DNA of 64,000 nucleotides, from positions 124,001 to 188,000 of the forward strand of contig PZJY01000009.1 of the NCBI GenBank assembly GCA_031472005.1, written 5' to 3'. The DNA is from Tetracladium setigerum. Taxonomy: Eukaryota > Ascomycota > Leotiomycetes > Helotiales. This document shows, one piece after another, positions 12,826 through 25,434 of this stretch. The translations under genes were made by a program, and so were the position numbers. Positions within the stretch are counted from its first letter, which is position 1. Each line of letters begins with the position of its first letter. A model generated the notes under the pieces. It was not told the DNA's origin and did not search any database. It saw only the letters and a list, made by a program, of their open reading frames with translations.

Positions 12826-15800
12826 TCATTCATTATCCCTCCTACGACGACGGAAGAAATCCATCACCTTTCTAGCCGCTCCGCTACTTCCAGCATGATC
12901 ATTTTGACGACTGCCATATGCATTCCCGCCTTGATCGCCCTCGTAAGCATCATTGAACTTGCGGTTCGGCTTCTGGAGTACACCCCGGTTTCCATTGCCG
13001 GCTTGTCTCTGGTTTTGGATGGGTTGTTGGCCACCAGTAGATCCTACCGGTCGGCGATCGGAGTCGTTGAATCCGGGTGGGTACTGTCCACGACGGTTCT
13101 GGATGTCATTTACTGATGTTTCTGACTCGGTTGTGAGGGCGGATTGATCCTGGCGGAAGTTGTTGTTGGGGAGGAATTGTGGAGGTCCTCCAGAGCGAGG
13201 ATCGGAGAGTTGTTGAGATTGAGGGTATCGTGGTTGGGTTGGGCTGCCAGTATTCGTGACTCGTCTATCCAGTTGTGGTGAGTCTCGAGTTCGGTCATAT
13301 GCCCCGTCCGATGGATATGCTTGCGGTCCGGGTCCAGCACCTCCACTCATCGCCCGACTTGCATCAGTTCTGGCTGTTTGTGGAGGGTCATAGTGGCGCT
13401 GACTATCTGGTCGGTCATCATACTCATCCTGAGTTGCGCGACTGTCGTTGTACTCCTCCTTTCCAATACCAATCGACTTGAGCGAGAATGATGCTGGCAG
13501 GAGTGAGAACCGTCTTGGCTTCTCCGACAAAGTAGTTTGTGATCCACCAGTAATGCTTCCACTGCGCTTCTTCCCAAATCCGAATGAAATAGACCGCCTC
13601 GAATCGATGGATGGGCGAGGACCTTCTTGACCAACATTGGTGTTTGTCATACTCACAGGAGGGTAAGACTTCTTGGCGGCCTTCTCCTGCTGTGTCTGAT
13701 TTGCATTCGCATTCGCGTGTTTCCCTGACTTACCCCGAAGATTGAGTTGGTCCTGGAGAAGATTGATCCAATGGTATTAGAGCGCTTGTGGCTCTTTCCT
13801 TCTTGAGGCGCGGATTCGGCTTGCACAAACTTTGGAGTACCCTGACTAACACTTGGACGTCCATAAAGCTGATCTTCTTGGGGATCTTCTAGCTGAACTG
13901 GCGAAGAAATGTACTTCTTTGACGGGGGCTGGGAAATGCGGCCATGAGCATTGGTTCCAGCAACGGCAGGTGCAGCAGGTTGGCTGTAGGATCCTCGGCT
14001 TACCAAAGGAACTGATCCAGATCTGCTAACATTTGAGCTCATTGATCCACCGGTCGTAGGTCTGGCGTGGGAAACGGGAGGTGCGTTGTTCAGGTATGCC
14101 GTATCAGAACCAGTCCTGGATGAGTCTCGCCCTGGGCGTGTTGGCGGTGCCATACCTTGCTGGCGCTGGGAACCAGTTTGACCTCGGTTCTCGTAGTAGC
14201 GAGAATCCACAGGCGCAGGATCACGAGGTAATGGCTTGTCAACTGAAGGTCGTCTACCACTGGTTTGTTGGGTAGGTACAGCGACAGGGCCCTGGCTCCC
14301 AGATCGTGCCCTGGTCTTTGATCCAGTCGGTGCAGGCGCAGTGACAGTGGTGGACTCTCCACGTTGAGTCTGCGAGCGGGGTGCAACGTACTCGACTTGA
14401 ACAGTTCTTCTCTTATTATCCTTGGTTGGTTTTGGATGATCGTCCGCATCTTGATCCACATTGCCATGTTTCCTCCCAAGATCACCAGGGCCAGGTGCCG
14501 GCTTCGTAGGCTTGTTCTCTCGGACAGACGCGCTTCTCTTGAGACCTGAGATATCTGGCTCGGAAATGTGGGCATTTGCAATTTCCGTTGTGGTAGTGTT
14601 GTTGCTGGTGATGAAGCCAACAACATGGGAGTATTCGCTCAACCAACTGTGTCTTGCCACCTCGAAAAGGTCTGCGCGTTTGCGTGGGTCGGGAACGAGG
14701 ATTCGGCGGAGAAGGTCTCGAGCGTGTGGTGTAACATATTCGGGGAAGGTAAGAGGAGTCGAAACGATGTATTTGTAGAGTAGGTTAATGTTGTCTCCCT
14801 CGGGATTTGCTGGATCGTCATCGAAGGGCAAGTAGCCTGCAAGCATTGCGTACTGCAGAGCGTTAGCAAACCACATTAGTAAAGGGCAAAAAAAACGTAC
14901 TAGGATAACACCGCAACTCCAGACGTCGACTTTTCGACCAGTGTAGAGTGAATCGCTGACCACCAGTTCCGGAGCTGCATAACATGGACTTCCGCAACTG
15001 GTCTGCATGAGATCACCTCTCCTCATACCATTCGGTAAGATCTTGTCCAATTCCATTCTCTTGATGTAATCTCTGCTGGACAGATTGTACTCGACCTCCT
15101 CTCCAAGCTCGTCTGATGGGTTGAAGGTGTTGGCAAAACCGAAATCGGTGATGATGATGTTGCGGTTGCGATCCAGCAGTAAATTCTCCAGCTTCAAATC
15201 TCGGTGAACAATACCCTTCTTGTGCATGTATCCCACGCCAGAAACCAGTTGTGCAAATAACCGGCGAGCTGCTCCATCCTTCAGGTATCGATGGTTGAGA
15301 ATGTAGTCGAAAAGTTCTCCACCGGAAGCATACTCCAAAATAATACCAATCTTGTGCTCAGTTTCCACCATTTCATGTAGTTGAACGATATTAGGATGCT
15401 GGACTTCTCGGAGAATTTGGATCTCTCGATGGACCTTTGCGAGTCTGGTTGGATTGTTGCCGACTGTATCTTTACGGATAAGCTTCACAGCAACCTGTTA
15501 AATGTTAGCAATTTTCCCACGATGAAAAAGAGATGAACTCTCACCTCAGCACCACCTTCTTGCTTCCAGCCCATGCGGACCTTTCCAAATTCTCCCTCAC
15601 CAAGCACAGCGCCTAGGAAGTAGTCACCGAACTTGGTGTTCTTCCCTGGCTTGCTTGAGGAGTGGTCATGCCGACTTCTGGTCCCTCGAGGCTCCTCAGT
15701 ATCGTCGTTCACTCCTCCGGGTGTAGAATGTGGTGTCTGCGCAGCCGAGGAGGTGGGAATAGCTTCGGCCATACGTTCTCGCTCGCGTTCAATATCAATC

Positions 15801-16564
15801 TCGGGCTTGCTGACCACCACTCGCTGCAAGACTTCACTTGCTTCTCTCGATAACCCGCTCGGCGGTGTAGGTTGGGGTCGCTGCCCAGTGGGCTGTCTTG
15901 GTTCTCGACTGGCACTCGATCTATGGGGGATGGCCTCTGGAGTTGCCTGCTGAGCTCGTCGTCTTGCTCGCGAAGCTGCAGCATAATCTTCTCCTGCACC
16001 ATTTGCTGTACCATTACTCCTCTGCCTATCTTCTCGGTCTCGGTCCTGCTGCGAATCGCCGGTATTTCTAGGGGAGGATGTTGCTTCGGTGGCATATGCT
16101 CTTCTCGAAGACTCAGAACGTTCTGTGCGGGAGTTGCCTGTATGTGAGCTGGTCCTGTTTGATGAGGTTCGCGGTGAAACAACGGGTGGCACACCTCGCT
16201 GGTGATCACCAGGTGCCATTGACGGAAGCGTGGAGGCTGGCACAGGCGAAGCGTGATTCGAGTTGGTGGCTCGGCTGGTGTTGTTGGTCACTGAGGCAGA
16301 TGTCGGTGTGGGAGAATAATATTGTTGCGGCTGCGTTTGTTGATTGTTTGAAGATGCACCATTACCGCTCGGCCGTCTTGAAGGCCGCCGTGTTGACGAT
16401 GGCGACGCGTTTGCTGCAGATGGCGAGCTGTTGTAATAGGGGTCTCTCGATTGTTGAGAAGCAGCCGGGTTGTATTGTCGGTTCGACGACGCGGTAGCGA
16501 TGGGCGAGTGCGATCCGATGGATGTTTGCTGATGAGGCACTGCTTGAAGGGCGGTGGACGACAT
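12826..16564 (-). CDS. kin4: Kin4-type serine/threonine protein kinase
   Basis: Exons 16564-15545, 15494-14901 and 14852-12826 encode about 1213 residues. Residues 1-320 are a Ser/Gln/Pro-rich disordered head. The kinase domain (about 322-610) shows the Gly loop GEGEFGKV, the VAVK lysine, HRDLKLEN, DFGFAN and CYAAPEL, with an acidic insertion between DFG and APE. The YAMLAGYLPFDDD segment and the lobe that follows fit the budding-yeast Kin4/Frk1 family. The tail is long, Ser/Arg-rich and ends in VMDFF plus an Arg cluster. Kin4 in yeast is a mitotic-exit (spindle position) checkpoint kinase; cortex or spindle-pole action here is inference. Near 13733-13736 (CCCC on the plus strand) the frame changes: either a 38-base GT-AG intron is used, or one base is missing from the run, which would keep a Lys/Gln/Asn-rich linker in frame. 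The leader upstream is long and gene-free. Confidence 0.85.
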
Positions 16565-19500
16565 CTCTTTTGTCTAAATTTGAAGTTTACTTCAACTTTT
16601 ACTGGGCCCTGTGCGCACGAGATGAGATGTCCCTGGACAAGAAAAGTTCTCCCTGCGGTTATTATTTGCTGGGGCAGCAACAGCACCTCAGCTTTCTCTC
16701 CCACAACTCGTTCCTTGATTCCGAAGGTGAGGACGGGCGTGTGTCTGTCTGCAGGACAATGCACGCCGGTGGCAGGAAGAATTCAATGGCAGCAGCGAGC
16801 TTGTGATTGTTGCAGAGGGGGGTGGTCGGTCACCAATTAGATGCTCCAGCTATCATGTTGTGGTGTCTCGTTGGGCGTCGCGGTTGGGAGCAGTATATGC
16901 GTGTGGAGCGATGCTGGTGCTGCGAGGCCGCCCTTCCACTGCCACGGTCAGCGTCGCGGATTGAAGTGTGAGCCGATGAGATGGGAGTTCGTGATCTCAG
17001 TACGAGGATGCGGTGGTGGGAGGAGATTGTGGATGTGGTTGTGGTATTGTTGTTGTGGTGTTGTTTCGATCGCTAGGAGTAGGGAGGTAAATTCGGGGGT
17101 TGGTGTCGCATCAATTGATACTTGGCGGGAGATGAAAACAATTGGGACGGTAGCAATTGCGGTGAGATCTGCGAACGCTGCAGAGGTGGAAGATGGGAAA
17201 CGGCTGGAATTGTCGATGTTTTTTTCTCCTCTTGTTCCTGTAGATGTTCTTGTTCTTCGAGGGAGAGAAAGAGTTAGAGTAGTAGCAGGGTAGAGAAGGT
17301 GGTCGTCTTAGTTGATGGAGCAGTGCCGCTTCGGCTTGCTTGAACATGCAATTTCCTTTTTTGCGACCAAGCGAACTCTCGCCATAATACTCCGGAATGG
17401 AGAAGAGAGGGAGAGAGAGAGAGAGCAGGAGAAAGTATGGGGAACATGCACAGGCACAAGAAGAATAGTACGAAGGGGCTACTTCCATTGTTATTATCAA
17501 AATTATAATAATAAGAAAAGATAGATTAAGTAGAATGAACATCCATATCAATCAATATCACAATGCAAAATCGCCACTCACTCACTCACTCAACACCTCA
17601 CCAAAACATCCATTCTCCCATACATACCTTACAGTATGAAATTTGGACCTTCACATCTGATCATGCTCTTTGCCTCTGGCGTGAGATGGCTTCTGCTTCT
17701 ACTCATCCGCATCTGCTCTTCCTCCTGCAGGGTTAGGGGGCTGCATGAAGTCGAGGGAACGAAGCGAAGCATGAGATCCAGAAAATGCAGAAATCACCTC
17801 CAGGCAATTGGATGTGTGGTGGATTGAGTTATGAAGCTAAACATCATCAAGACTGGTGTGTCCGGTAGTCAAGGGCCGGATCTGCTTTTTTATCTTTCCT
17901 GCTATCCGTAAATAGAGTGTTTAGTATACGAAAGCGCACATGCAAGCGTGAGGATATATTTCCATCCGATGTCAACAAACAACAACACATCACCACCAAT
18001 GATTTTGCAAATGATATGGACGTTTCAAGTGGCCCCTTTCATCTTAACACCGCTCTCATAACATCTCACAAAATCCAACCGACTGCATTCCTGCGAAAGT
18101 ACTCAGATCCTCCTCATTTCTTTGCCTTTCATGCACACCGTCCCATGCCTCTCATCCCCATAGTATCCACCCATTCATTATTCGCCTCTCATCACATCAA
18201 CGCCCATCCATCGCAATCCCTCACTCACCCATCAATCAGGTCACCGCCTCGCCCTCCTCAACCTCATTCATCCAAGGCATAAATAACTACCGAGTAAAAT
18301 CACTAGCTGTCAAGCCCAAAGGCATTAACAATGTTTCCAGCATTGACGTGTCATTACATCATCTCAACTCCCAAGCATCAACTCACGCGTGTCATGGTCA
18401 AGGCAAGGCCCCATTGTTGCTGTCAACTCGTTTCTTGTGCCAAAAGTCTCGAATAATGATTATCATCCATCCAATTACTCAAGTCAAAGTCTTGTTCTTT
18501 TGCTTCTTTTTCCTTCCACAACCTCGGGATTTTGTGTGATAATTAACCTTTCTCATATTCTTCATTCTTGCTGGCGTATTCCTTGTTGATCATCTCATCT
18601 CAACTAACTACTTACCTACCTATCCATCCATCATCATCAACGTCAACGTCTCCATAACAAAAAATGACAGCCCAACCCCAAACTCCAGTTTTTTCGTCTC
18701 CCAACTCTCGGCTCCAACTCCTTCCTGACTCTCACCACTCACTCTCATAACCACATCCCTCCCTCCGTCCCTCCGAGCTCTTACCACATCATCCCATTCA
18801 CCACGGCGTCCCCGAAAGGGTCGGCAGAGAAGAAAAAAGAACAATCCAAAAAGCAAGCAACAACCCCAACTCCTTCACTGTCCTTTAATATCCCAGAGCC
18901 GCAATGAGATCTGAGCAGACGGTGGCGTCGCGGGCGCGGGCATGAATGTCGGAGATGAGATGACGAGCAGCCTCCTTCCCTGCACTACTCCTACTTGGAG
19001 GGAGGACCGTAAAGTCGGGTGAACCATTCATGAACTCGAGGAAACATTTCAACCCAGTAGTCGTGTGGAATTTGAAAGTTGCAGATACAGTAGTACTGTT
19101 GACTCTTTCTTTGTTCTCTTTAGTACCTATGGTTCTTCAAGCTCTTCTCTAATATCGTGTTTTGCCCCTCCACCTGCATTTTTAATATATCAAATGAGAT
19201 ATCCTGGAAAGATGCCCTGCCGATTCTATTTCAACCCTATCTATCCAATTCCTAAATTCCAACGTCTGATTCTCCACCTAATTGTATCCCATCCATTCCC
19301 TCCATTAACAGAACAATAACAATACTCTGTCAACAACCTTTCCCTCTCTACCGATAAGAACACATCCCAAAAAAAGAAAAAAAAAAGAAACTTGAAACCC
19401 TTCCTTTCTTTTTTCTAGAAGTAATTTCGAAACGTATCTATCTTCTTTGTTCCTTCATACCTTCCTCCATAATCATCTTCCTTCTGAAACATTTATAATT

Positions 19501-21426
19501 TCTCTGATCCTTCCTCTTCCTCTTCTTCTTCCACTGAATCAAAAAGTCTGAAAGTCTCACCAAACAATTCCATCATCCAGCAAAGTACAGCACAGTCAAA
19601 AAACTGACAGCACAGCCGAACAAACACAGCGAAGAAAGGTTGACCCCTTTTTCCTCTTCTGATAGACGGAAGACCGACGGGTCCTTGCATCCCATCCCTC
19701 CCTTTGCATCTACTTTCAGTACGATGGTGTACATATGTAATATGCATGTACTACTCGAGTATCTATGTACGGGATACTTCGTACGGCACAAAGGTATCGT
19801 TCTCTCACTACCTCCCTCCCCTTCTCCCTCCCCTGCCATTGCCTCTGCCGTGCCGCAGAGGAGATCTGAGGAATGGAAAGGTACATTAGACAAGAAAGCT
19901 CCTCCTCATATGCGCCTACCCGGCACTAAACCCGCTAATCAGCCCGCCGTCGCTCTTTATTATTAAGCAGGGCTTCGGTTCGGCTGGTAAAGGATTTGTA
20001 CCTGCATTTGGAGGTCTGATACTTATTGCAGGAGTTGTGGAGGGAGGGAAAAAGGAAAGGGAAAAAGAAAAAAGGACACAATACGGTTCATGAAAATAAT
20101 AATCATCATAACTCTGAGCAATATGTCAAGCAGTCAGTCAGTCAGTCAGTCAGTCAGCCAGTCAGTCAGTCAATCAATCAGTTAATCAGAATTCCCATCA
20201 TCTCTTTCTCCATACCCTATTCCCCATCCCATCACAATACTCCCCTCGAATCCATCACATCCACTACGAGCTACCACAACGTCACCACTATTTAGCTACG
20301 CAAATGCGTAAAAATACCTACTGCAAGACATTTCCAGGTTCCTCCTCCCTTCCACTCTTCTAGAATGTAGTATACTATGCTCTACAGCACTAGAAACCGA
20401 GAATACTCGGTAAGAGGGACGAGAGATGAATACAGATACAAAATCATAGTACGAATACACCATTACAAATACAGGAACGAATTGAATATATCCTCAGCAA
20501 TCTTCAACAACAGTCAAAATCTTCTACGACAATAACTCTTCAGCAAATCTTCAGCAACAGCACCGAACCACAGCCACATCATCCCGCAAGCCCCTCCCTA
20601 AAAAGAAAATATACAATAGCAAAGGAAGAACAGGAAGAAAAAACAACGAAAAGACGTTGAAGCGGCGGGCGGAAGAAGGATTTTTCTTTTCTTTTTCTTT
20701 TCTTTTCTGTTTCGTTTTGTTTTCGTCTTCTATCATGACATGAGCAACAATCGAAAATATACCAAGGTAATCTTACATATCTAGGTACCTACTTATGGAC
20801 AGAGATCAATAGAGGAGAGCAAGAGCAAGGAGAATATAGATACAGATACAGAAGGGAACCTATCCGCTTGGAGTGTGAATATGAATATGAATATTAAACC
20901 CGAGAGCAGACAAAAAAGACGAGTAAAGAATTCGTTAAGAAAGTCTTCTCTCCTCTTTATTAAATTTACTATCACAGAGCAAGAAGCGGACTTTCTGTAG
21001 GCCTTGAAAGGATTTGGTTAGGAAGATTTTGATATTTTTATCTTTCGTGTTTTCTCGCTAAATTCATTCATCCCATATCTTGCTGTGTGTTAATGCGTCA
21101 TTAATTTTTTCCATCCTCTCGGTATTATACAAACGGCGAGGTCTTTCTTCCTTTCTTCCATTCATCCGATGTCATCTCATCCTGCCTTGGAGCATACAGT
21201 AGAAAAGAGAAGGGATCATCGATGCTTTCGCATGAAGGAAGCTCCTCTTGCTTGAATGGATGACCCCATCCGCATGATTGATGCCATCCCATCTTTTTAT
21301 TTCTAGGGACTAGAACTCCCTATCTTAGTCCAACCTTTCGTACACCCATGCTGTATCGTACACTACGGTACATTACAGTACATCTCCCCTTCCTACAGGC
21401 CCCGAAGTCATGCTCACCTCAAAAAT
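16565..21426. other. 4.9-kb intergenic region between the kinase and GWT1
   Basis: The part next to 16565 is the kinase promoter and leader, with a GA dinucleotide run near 17408-17425. The rest is C/T-rich, with simple repeats such as CTCA copies near 17575 and AGTC copies at 20131-20187. Open frames here are short, overlap on both strands and follow the low-complexity composition. I see no gene, RNA or mobile element. Confidence 0.6.
20131..20187 (+). repeat. AGTC tetranucleotide microsatellite
   Basis: About a dozen consecutive AGTC copies, with one GCCA interruption and a decaying AATC end. Non-coding; no nearby gene within 1 kb. Confidence 0.85.
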
Positions 21427-22995
21427 CTATAGCTTAATACTAACATCCCACCAATCCAACCCCACCGCAACACCCGTAACCACGGCTCCATACCCCAACA
21501 ACAAACCCATCGCGCCCAAATCGCCCACATCCAACGTCGGCACCGTCAAGTTCACCAATCCCGTCAACAAATTCGCTAGCAGGAATACAGCCAATCCATT
21601 TCTATTGTACGCCTCGAAAACAGGTGATGTGGACTCCTTGTAGATGACCTCTTCCGATTTCCCACTTCCTTCCGGCGAGGATTTGTATGCCGCAGGGAAG
21701 AAAAGCGTTTCCACAAGGCAAAAGGCAGTGAGTTGACAGGTATTGAACGCCGCGATCCAGAGGATATAAGGTAGATTTGCAAGACGACGCGAGACGTTAA
21801 GATTCAGACCGTATTTCCAGTGCGTGCTTAACACGAAGAGAATACTCCAACCAGCCGACCAGGCAGCTAGTGTTTTCAAAAGTGCCTTTCGCTGCTCGGT
21901 GCCGTTGCGCGCGCTGGCTGATATGTTGCGCGGTATGACGGTCAAACCAGCGGATTGCCCGGCGAGAAAGATGGCGAGGTAGCCGAAGAAACTGAATATG
22001 CCTTCGCGGTTTTGGGAAAAGAGGTTGTTGCGGTCGGATAGGAGGATGAAGCGCGTGAGGTCGGTGTATTTGAGGGCAACTTGGTAGCCTGCTCCTAGGA
22101 GGAGGGCGAGGCCGGCATAGGAGGGGATATACTCGAATGCGGATTGGAACAAGGCGACGAATGGAGGGAGGAGGCCGAGAGTGAAGAAGAAATTCCAGTG
22201 CACGCCATATTCGGTGACATGCTCTGCGTAGTCTAGCCCTTTGACGGTGTATAATCTGATGAATCCCAGAACGAGCAGAGGCAGGGAGTGTCTCCCGGAC
22301 TGGTATAGTCGTGTGCTGAGAGATGTTGCTCCTTTGCCTGACAATCTGTCTTTCAGAACTGGTCTGGCCGCTACCAATCCCGCTGCAAAGACGAAAGATC
22401 CCACGCCAACGTCCATCAGCGATGTCCCCCAGGTCTCCACCTTTGCCAAACGTCGAGGAAATATGCGGAAATCGACAGCGAGAATAGCGAGGCAGGTTAT
22501 TACCATCATCGCCCCGCGGTAGGTGGTCAAGAATGGCTTCTTGGGAAAGGGATTCAGGGTCGCATTTTGTGTCTTCTTCGCAGGTGGTTTCGCCTTCTTC
22601 TGCGTGGTCGGTAAGGCGTAGATGAGCGCGACGGGAGCCAGGAGGAGGCCATTGAGGAGGAGGGGTTGTTGGCATAGAGGGTTGTTGCGAGGAGAATCGC
22701 TCCTACGTTGAGCAGGAAATCAACTGCATAGCTCAGAGGGGTTCTAGCCGTAAAGAAGGATTGCCGCGATTGCAGAGCTGACCATAATACTACGGCTGCC
22801 TTCCTGCATTATTAGTATACATTTGCATAAGAACGGGTTCCAGTTGCAATTCAAAGGTGCAAGGGGAAAACGCACTGGAGCGACGGCGGTGATGTAGTTA
22901 ATCTCGCTGATGTTCCCTCCCGTTAATCCCGAGACAAAATCCTCCTTTAAGCTCTTGTAGCTGGCGGCCATGGCCTCCTGAGCTGCCTTTGACAT
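21427..22995 (-). CDS. GWT1: GPI-anchor inositol acyltransferase GWT1 (frameshifted in this sequence)
   Basis: Gwt1 (PIG-W) is an ER membrane enzyme that acylates the inositol of the GlcN-PI precursor in GPI-anchor synthesis; in yeasts it is the target of gepinacin and manogepix. Exon 1 is 22995-22876 (MSKAAQEAM...EINYITAVAP). An intron (GTGCGT to GGAAG, with a TACTAAT branch site) leads to exon 2, 22799-21427. Restored length is about 497 residues, normal for the family. Family segments seen include TGGNISEINYITAVAP, the W..LQSRQSFFT loop, TTYRGAMM, DFRIFPRR and KVETWGTSLMDVGVGSF, with a dozen hydrophobic helices. At 22662-22665 the plus strand has GGGG where five G would keep the frame through NNP-LLLNG. 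As written, translation leaves the frame there and ends early. Because the gene is essential in yeasts, a base-calling error is more likely than a real null. Confidence 0.93.
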
Positions 22996-24244
22996 GGCAA
23001 ATGCGTGGAACGGGAATTGGTGTTTTTGGTGGTGGTGGAGTTCTGGGGTTTTCGTGATTGAAGATGCCAGAATTCTGGTCGTTTTGGGGGAGCTCTTGGA
23101 GCCAAGCAAGCGGGACAATTCCGTGGGAAGGAGAGGAGGAGGACCCTTTCGTAGATCTCCATCTCTCTCATTCATCTACATTTATACATTTATACATCTC
23201 TACACCTATACATCTTCTCATCTCTACACAACAGCACAACGTGGAAGTCCAGGACAGATCTCGCATTTAGTGAATGTGAGTGTCTAAATATCCCAGGCAC
23301 TTGGGTCTGACTGTGACTCTTGACTGCCATGTGGCTGGCACCACCACACCCTTGGGTCTGGGAATTCGTCATGTTGTGATTTGTTCATTTGTTCATGGTT
23401 GTTGTTGTTGCTGCTGCTGTCATCTTTCCTTTGAACTCGTTTTCTCGCTTTGATCTGTTCCTTTCCTTTGGGAAGATCGCCACCGATGACGAAGAGGTGG
23501 AATCGCATTGTGTGTTATGCTGTTAAGGTCTAGGATCTTGACTCTATCGGAAGAAGTGGAGGATGGTATGGGATGGGAAATCCTGAGAGCACCATTCTTC
23601 AAAATATCTCGGCATTAGACAGTATCTTTGCCTCGTCGCCTCGTGCTTTTGATTCCACTTGACAACGCAGAGCCCGTGACCAGACGATGATTCAGTCGTA
23701 TATTGATCTGAGATATCAAGAACATCCAGGCAGAGAGTCCCAGGCATCTTTCTTCAAATGCTGCAGGTAACCTTCCTCATCCCCCGTCCCTCTCTTATCT
23801 CAGTCAAACATCTTGAATCTTGGAACCGCATCCTTCTTTCTCCCAAACCTCTTTGTTGCAGTTTGCCCATCGTTCGACACCTTTTAGCTCCACGGCACAA
23901 AGCATCTCACTACAAGTACATAGTGAAATCATCATGTCGGTCTTCAAAGCGCTCGTATTCCTGCTTCGCCTCGCAAGAATCATTCCTCGCATATACAAAT
24001 ACCCTCAGCTTGAACAACCAAAACCTCTGGTCGGCGGAGTACGTCAGGTTGGTTGAAGACTTGATCATTTCACGGCATCTTCACCCTTTTTAGCCACCAA
24101 AGAGCTACATCGTTACATCGTTACATCGCGACTTCGCTGCCTTGTGTTACCTTGGGTTGCTACATTGCTACCTTGTCACGACCTCCTTCATCAGGTGACC
24201 TCCTCGAAGGCCATCACACGATCGATCAACCGTCTTGTGTTGCA
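22996..24244. other. Divergent promoter region between GWT1 and the Clp1-like gene
   Basis: About 1.25 kb. Near GWT1 there are GT- and GGTGGT-rich stretches at 23020-23040; near the Clp1-like gene, short repeats of ACATCGTT at 24107-24130. An alternative upstream in-frame ATG for the next gene lies at 24152. No separate gene supported. Confidence 0.6.
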
Positions 24245-25434
24245 ATGACTTCAACTGCCAGCATGAATAGAGCACAGCATGATGCGGATCTGCAGCCACA
24301 TCTCACGACCTTGAGCAGCGGTCGGAGAAAGTCATCGACCAACAGCACCACATCGTCAATCTCAACCCTGGCTCTCCCATCGCCCAGCATCGTGGCTGCA
24401 CGTGCCTACTTTCTGGAGCACACGAGATCAAGCGAGAGATTGGTCGCTGCAACTCAGAGGAGGCAAAGCTTAATTGAAAGTCACCCATCGACGAGGAGGA
24501 AATCGGTTTACGATACTTCCGGTCACTTGACTCAGCAATTGGAGAACTTCACATTTGCGTCACGGGCGAGGAATCAGAAACCTGTTGACGAGAGCAAGAA
24601 TATTGAGTTGAAATTTGAGAGCTACACAGGAGATGAAAAGCCGAGGGGCCTTGGAGAGGAGGAGGGAGCTCAAATCTCGTCGTTGGGAAGAAGAGCAAGC
24701 TCTATAACCTCCCGAGCTGCGGAGATTTTGTCGCAGGTTCCCTTTGAGTATACCCATAATCATCTGCGAGAATGGGGCTACGCATATCTTGGAAATGTCG
24801 CAGCAGCAGATGCGTTTGTCAATGCTATAAGTCTTCGGAGATCCAGTATGGACATGGTGAAGGAAGAAAGAGGTACCTTGCCAATAACATCAACACCCGT
24901 TACACCCGCACTGGTCACCATCAGGGCAAGAGTTGTCCCCTCATCCAAAGACCGCAAACCATTCCTCATTCAAAGAGAATTCGACATTGAAACTTTGCGC
25001 GCTACCATCCCCTTCCCAGCAGAGTATTCTCCTCAAACCCAAAGACGTCCAAGCCGATCTCGCCGCTCTCCTCCATCCAAGTCTCAGCATCCACCCTCCA
25101 ACAGCCCAAAAAGCCAACGAAGAAAGTCAAGTCATGAATGTCACAACTCCACGACTGCACTCCCAGTCCGTATGTTTCTTCCTTTCTATCTCGCAAGTTG
25201 TCAACAGAACTAACATACTGCACCACAGATATTTCCTACGCGCTGCACTTCCTCCCTATTCTAGGCGCCCTCATGCTCTCAGGCCACATCCACAAACTCG
25301 ACACCATCGACCTCCCGATGCCGCACCCTGAGGCATGGCGCGTCGCATTATCATACATCTACACGGGCAACGTGCAAATCCTAACATCGGCCGCACGGGA
25401 GAATATCTTATACCTGGCTGGGAATGTTGCCTAA
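24245..25434 (+). CDS. Clp1 (clampless)-like protein
   Basis: Two exons, 24245-25169 and 25229-25434, separated by a GTATGT-to-ACAG intron, give about 376 residues. I chose the ATG at 24245 (MTSTASMNRAQ); an in-frame ATG at 24152 would add 31 residues of unremarkable sequence. The head is Ser/Thr-rich and basic. Conserved-looking blocks are FEYTHNHLREWGYAYLGN, the DAFVNAISLRR segment, RKPFLIQREFDIETLRA and, after a basic Ser/Pro linker, FLPILGALMLSGHI, LPMPHPEAW, SYIYTGN and ENILYLAG at the C-terminus. From memory this matches the Clp1 family, required for clamp-cell development in basidiomycetes and also present in ascomycetes; the end also resembles a BTB/POZ core (YIYTG). No catalytic motif is seen. 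A nuclear or scaffold role in development is inference; a BTB-type adaptor is the alternative. Confidence 0.6.

Noticed and set aside
21797..22675. A 292-codon frame on the minus strand inside GWT1
   Set aside because: It is the wrong frame, entered because of the missing base at 22662-22665. Its Arg/Pro/His-rich composition is that of an out-of-frame reading.
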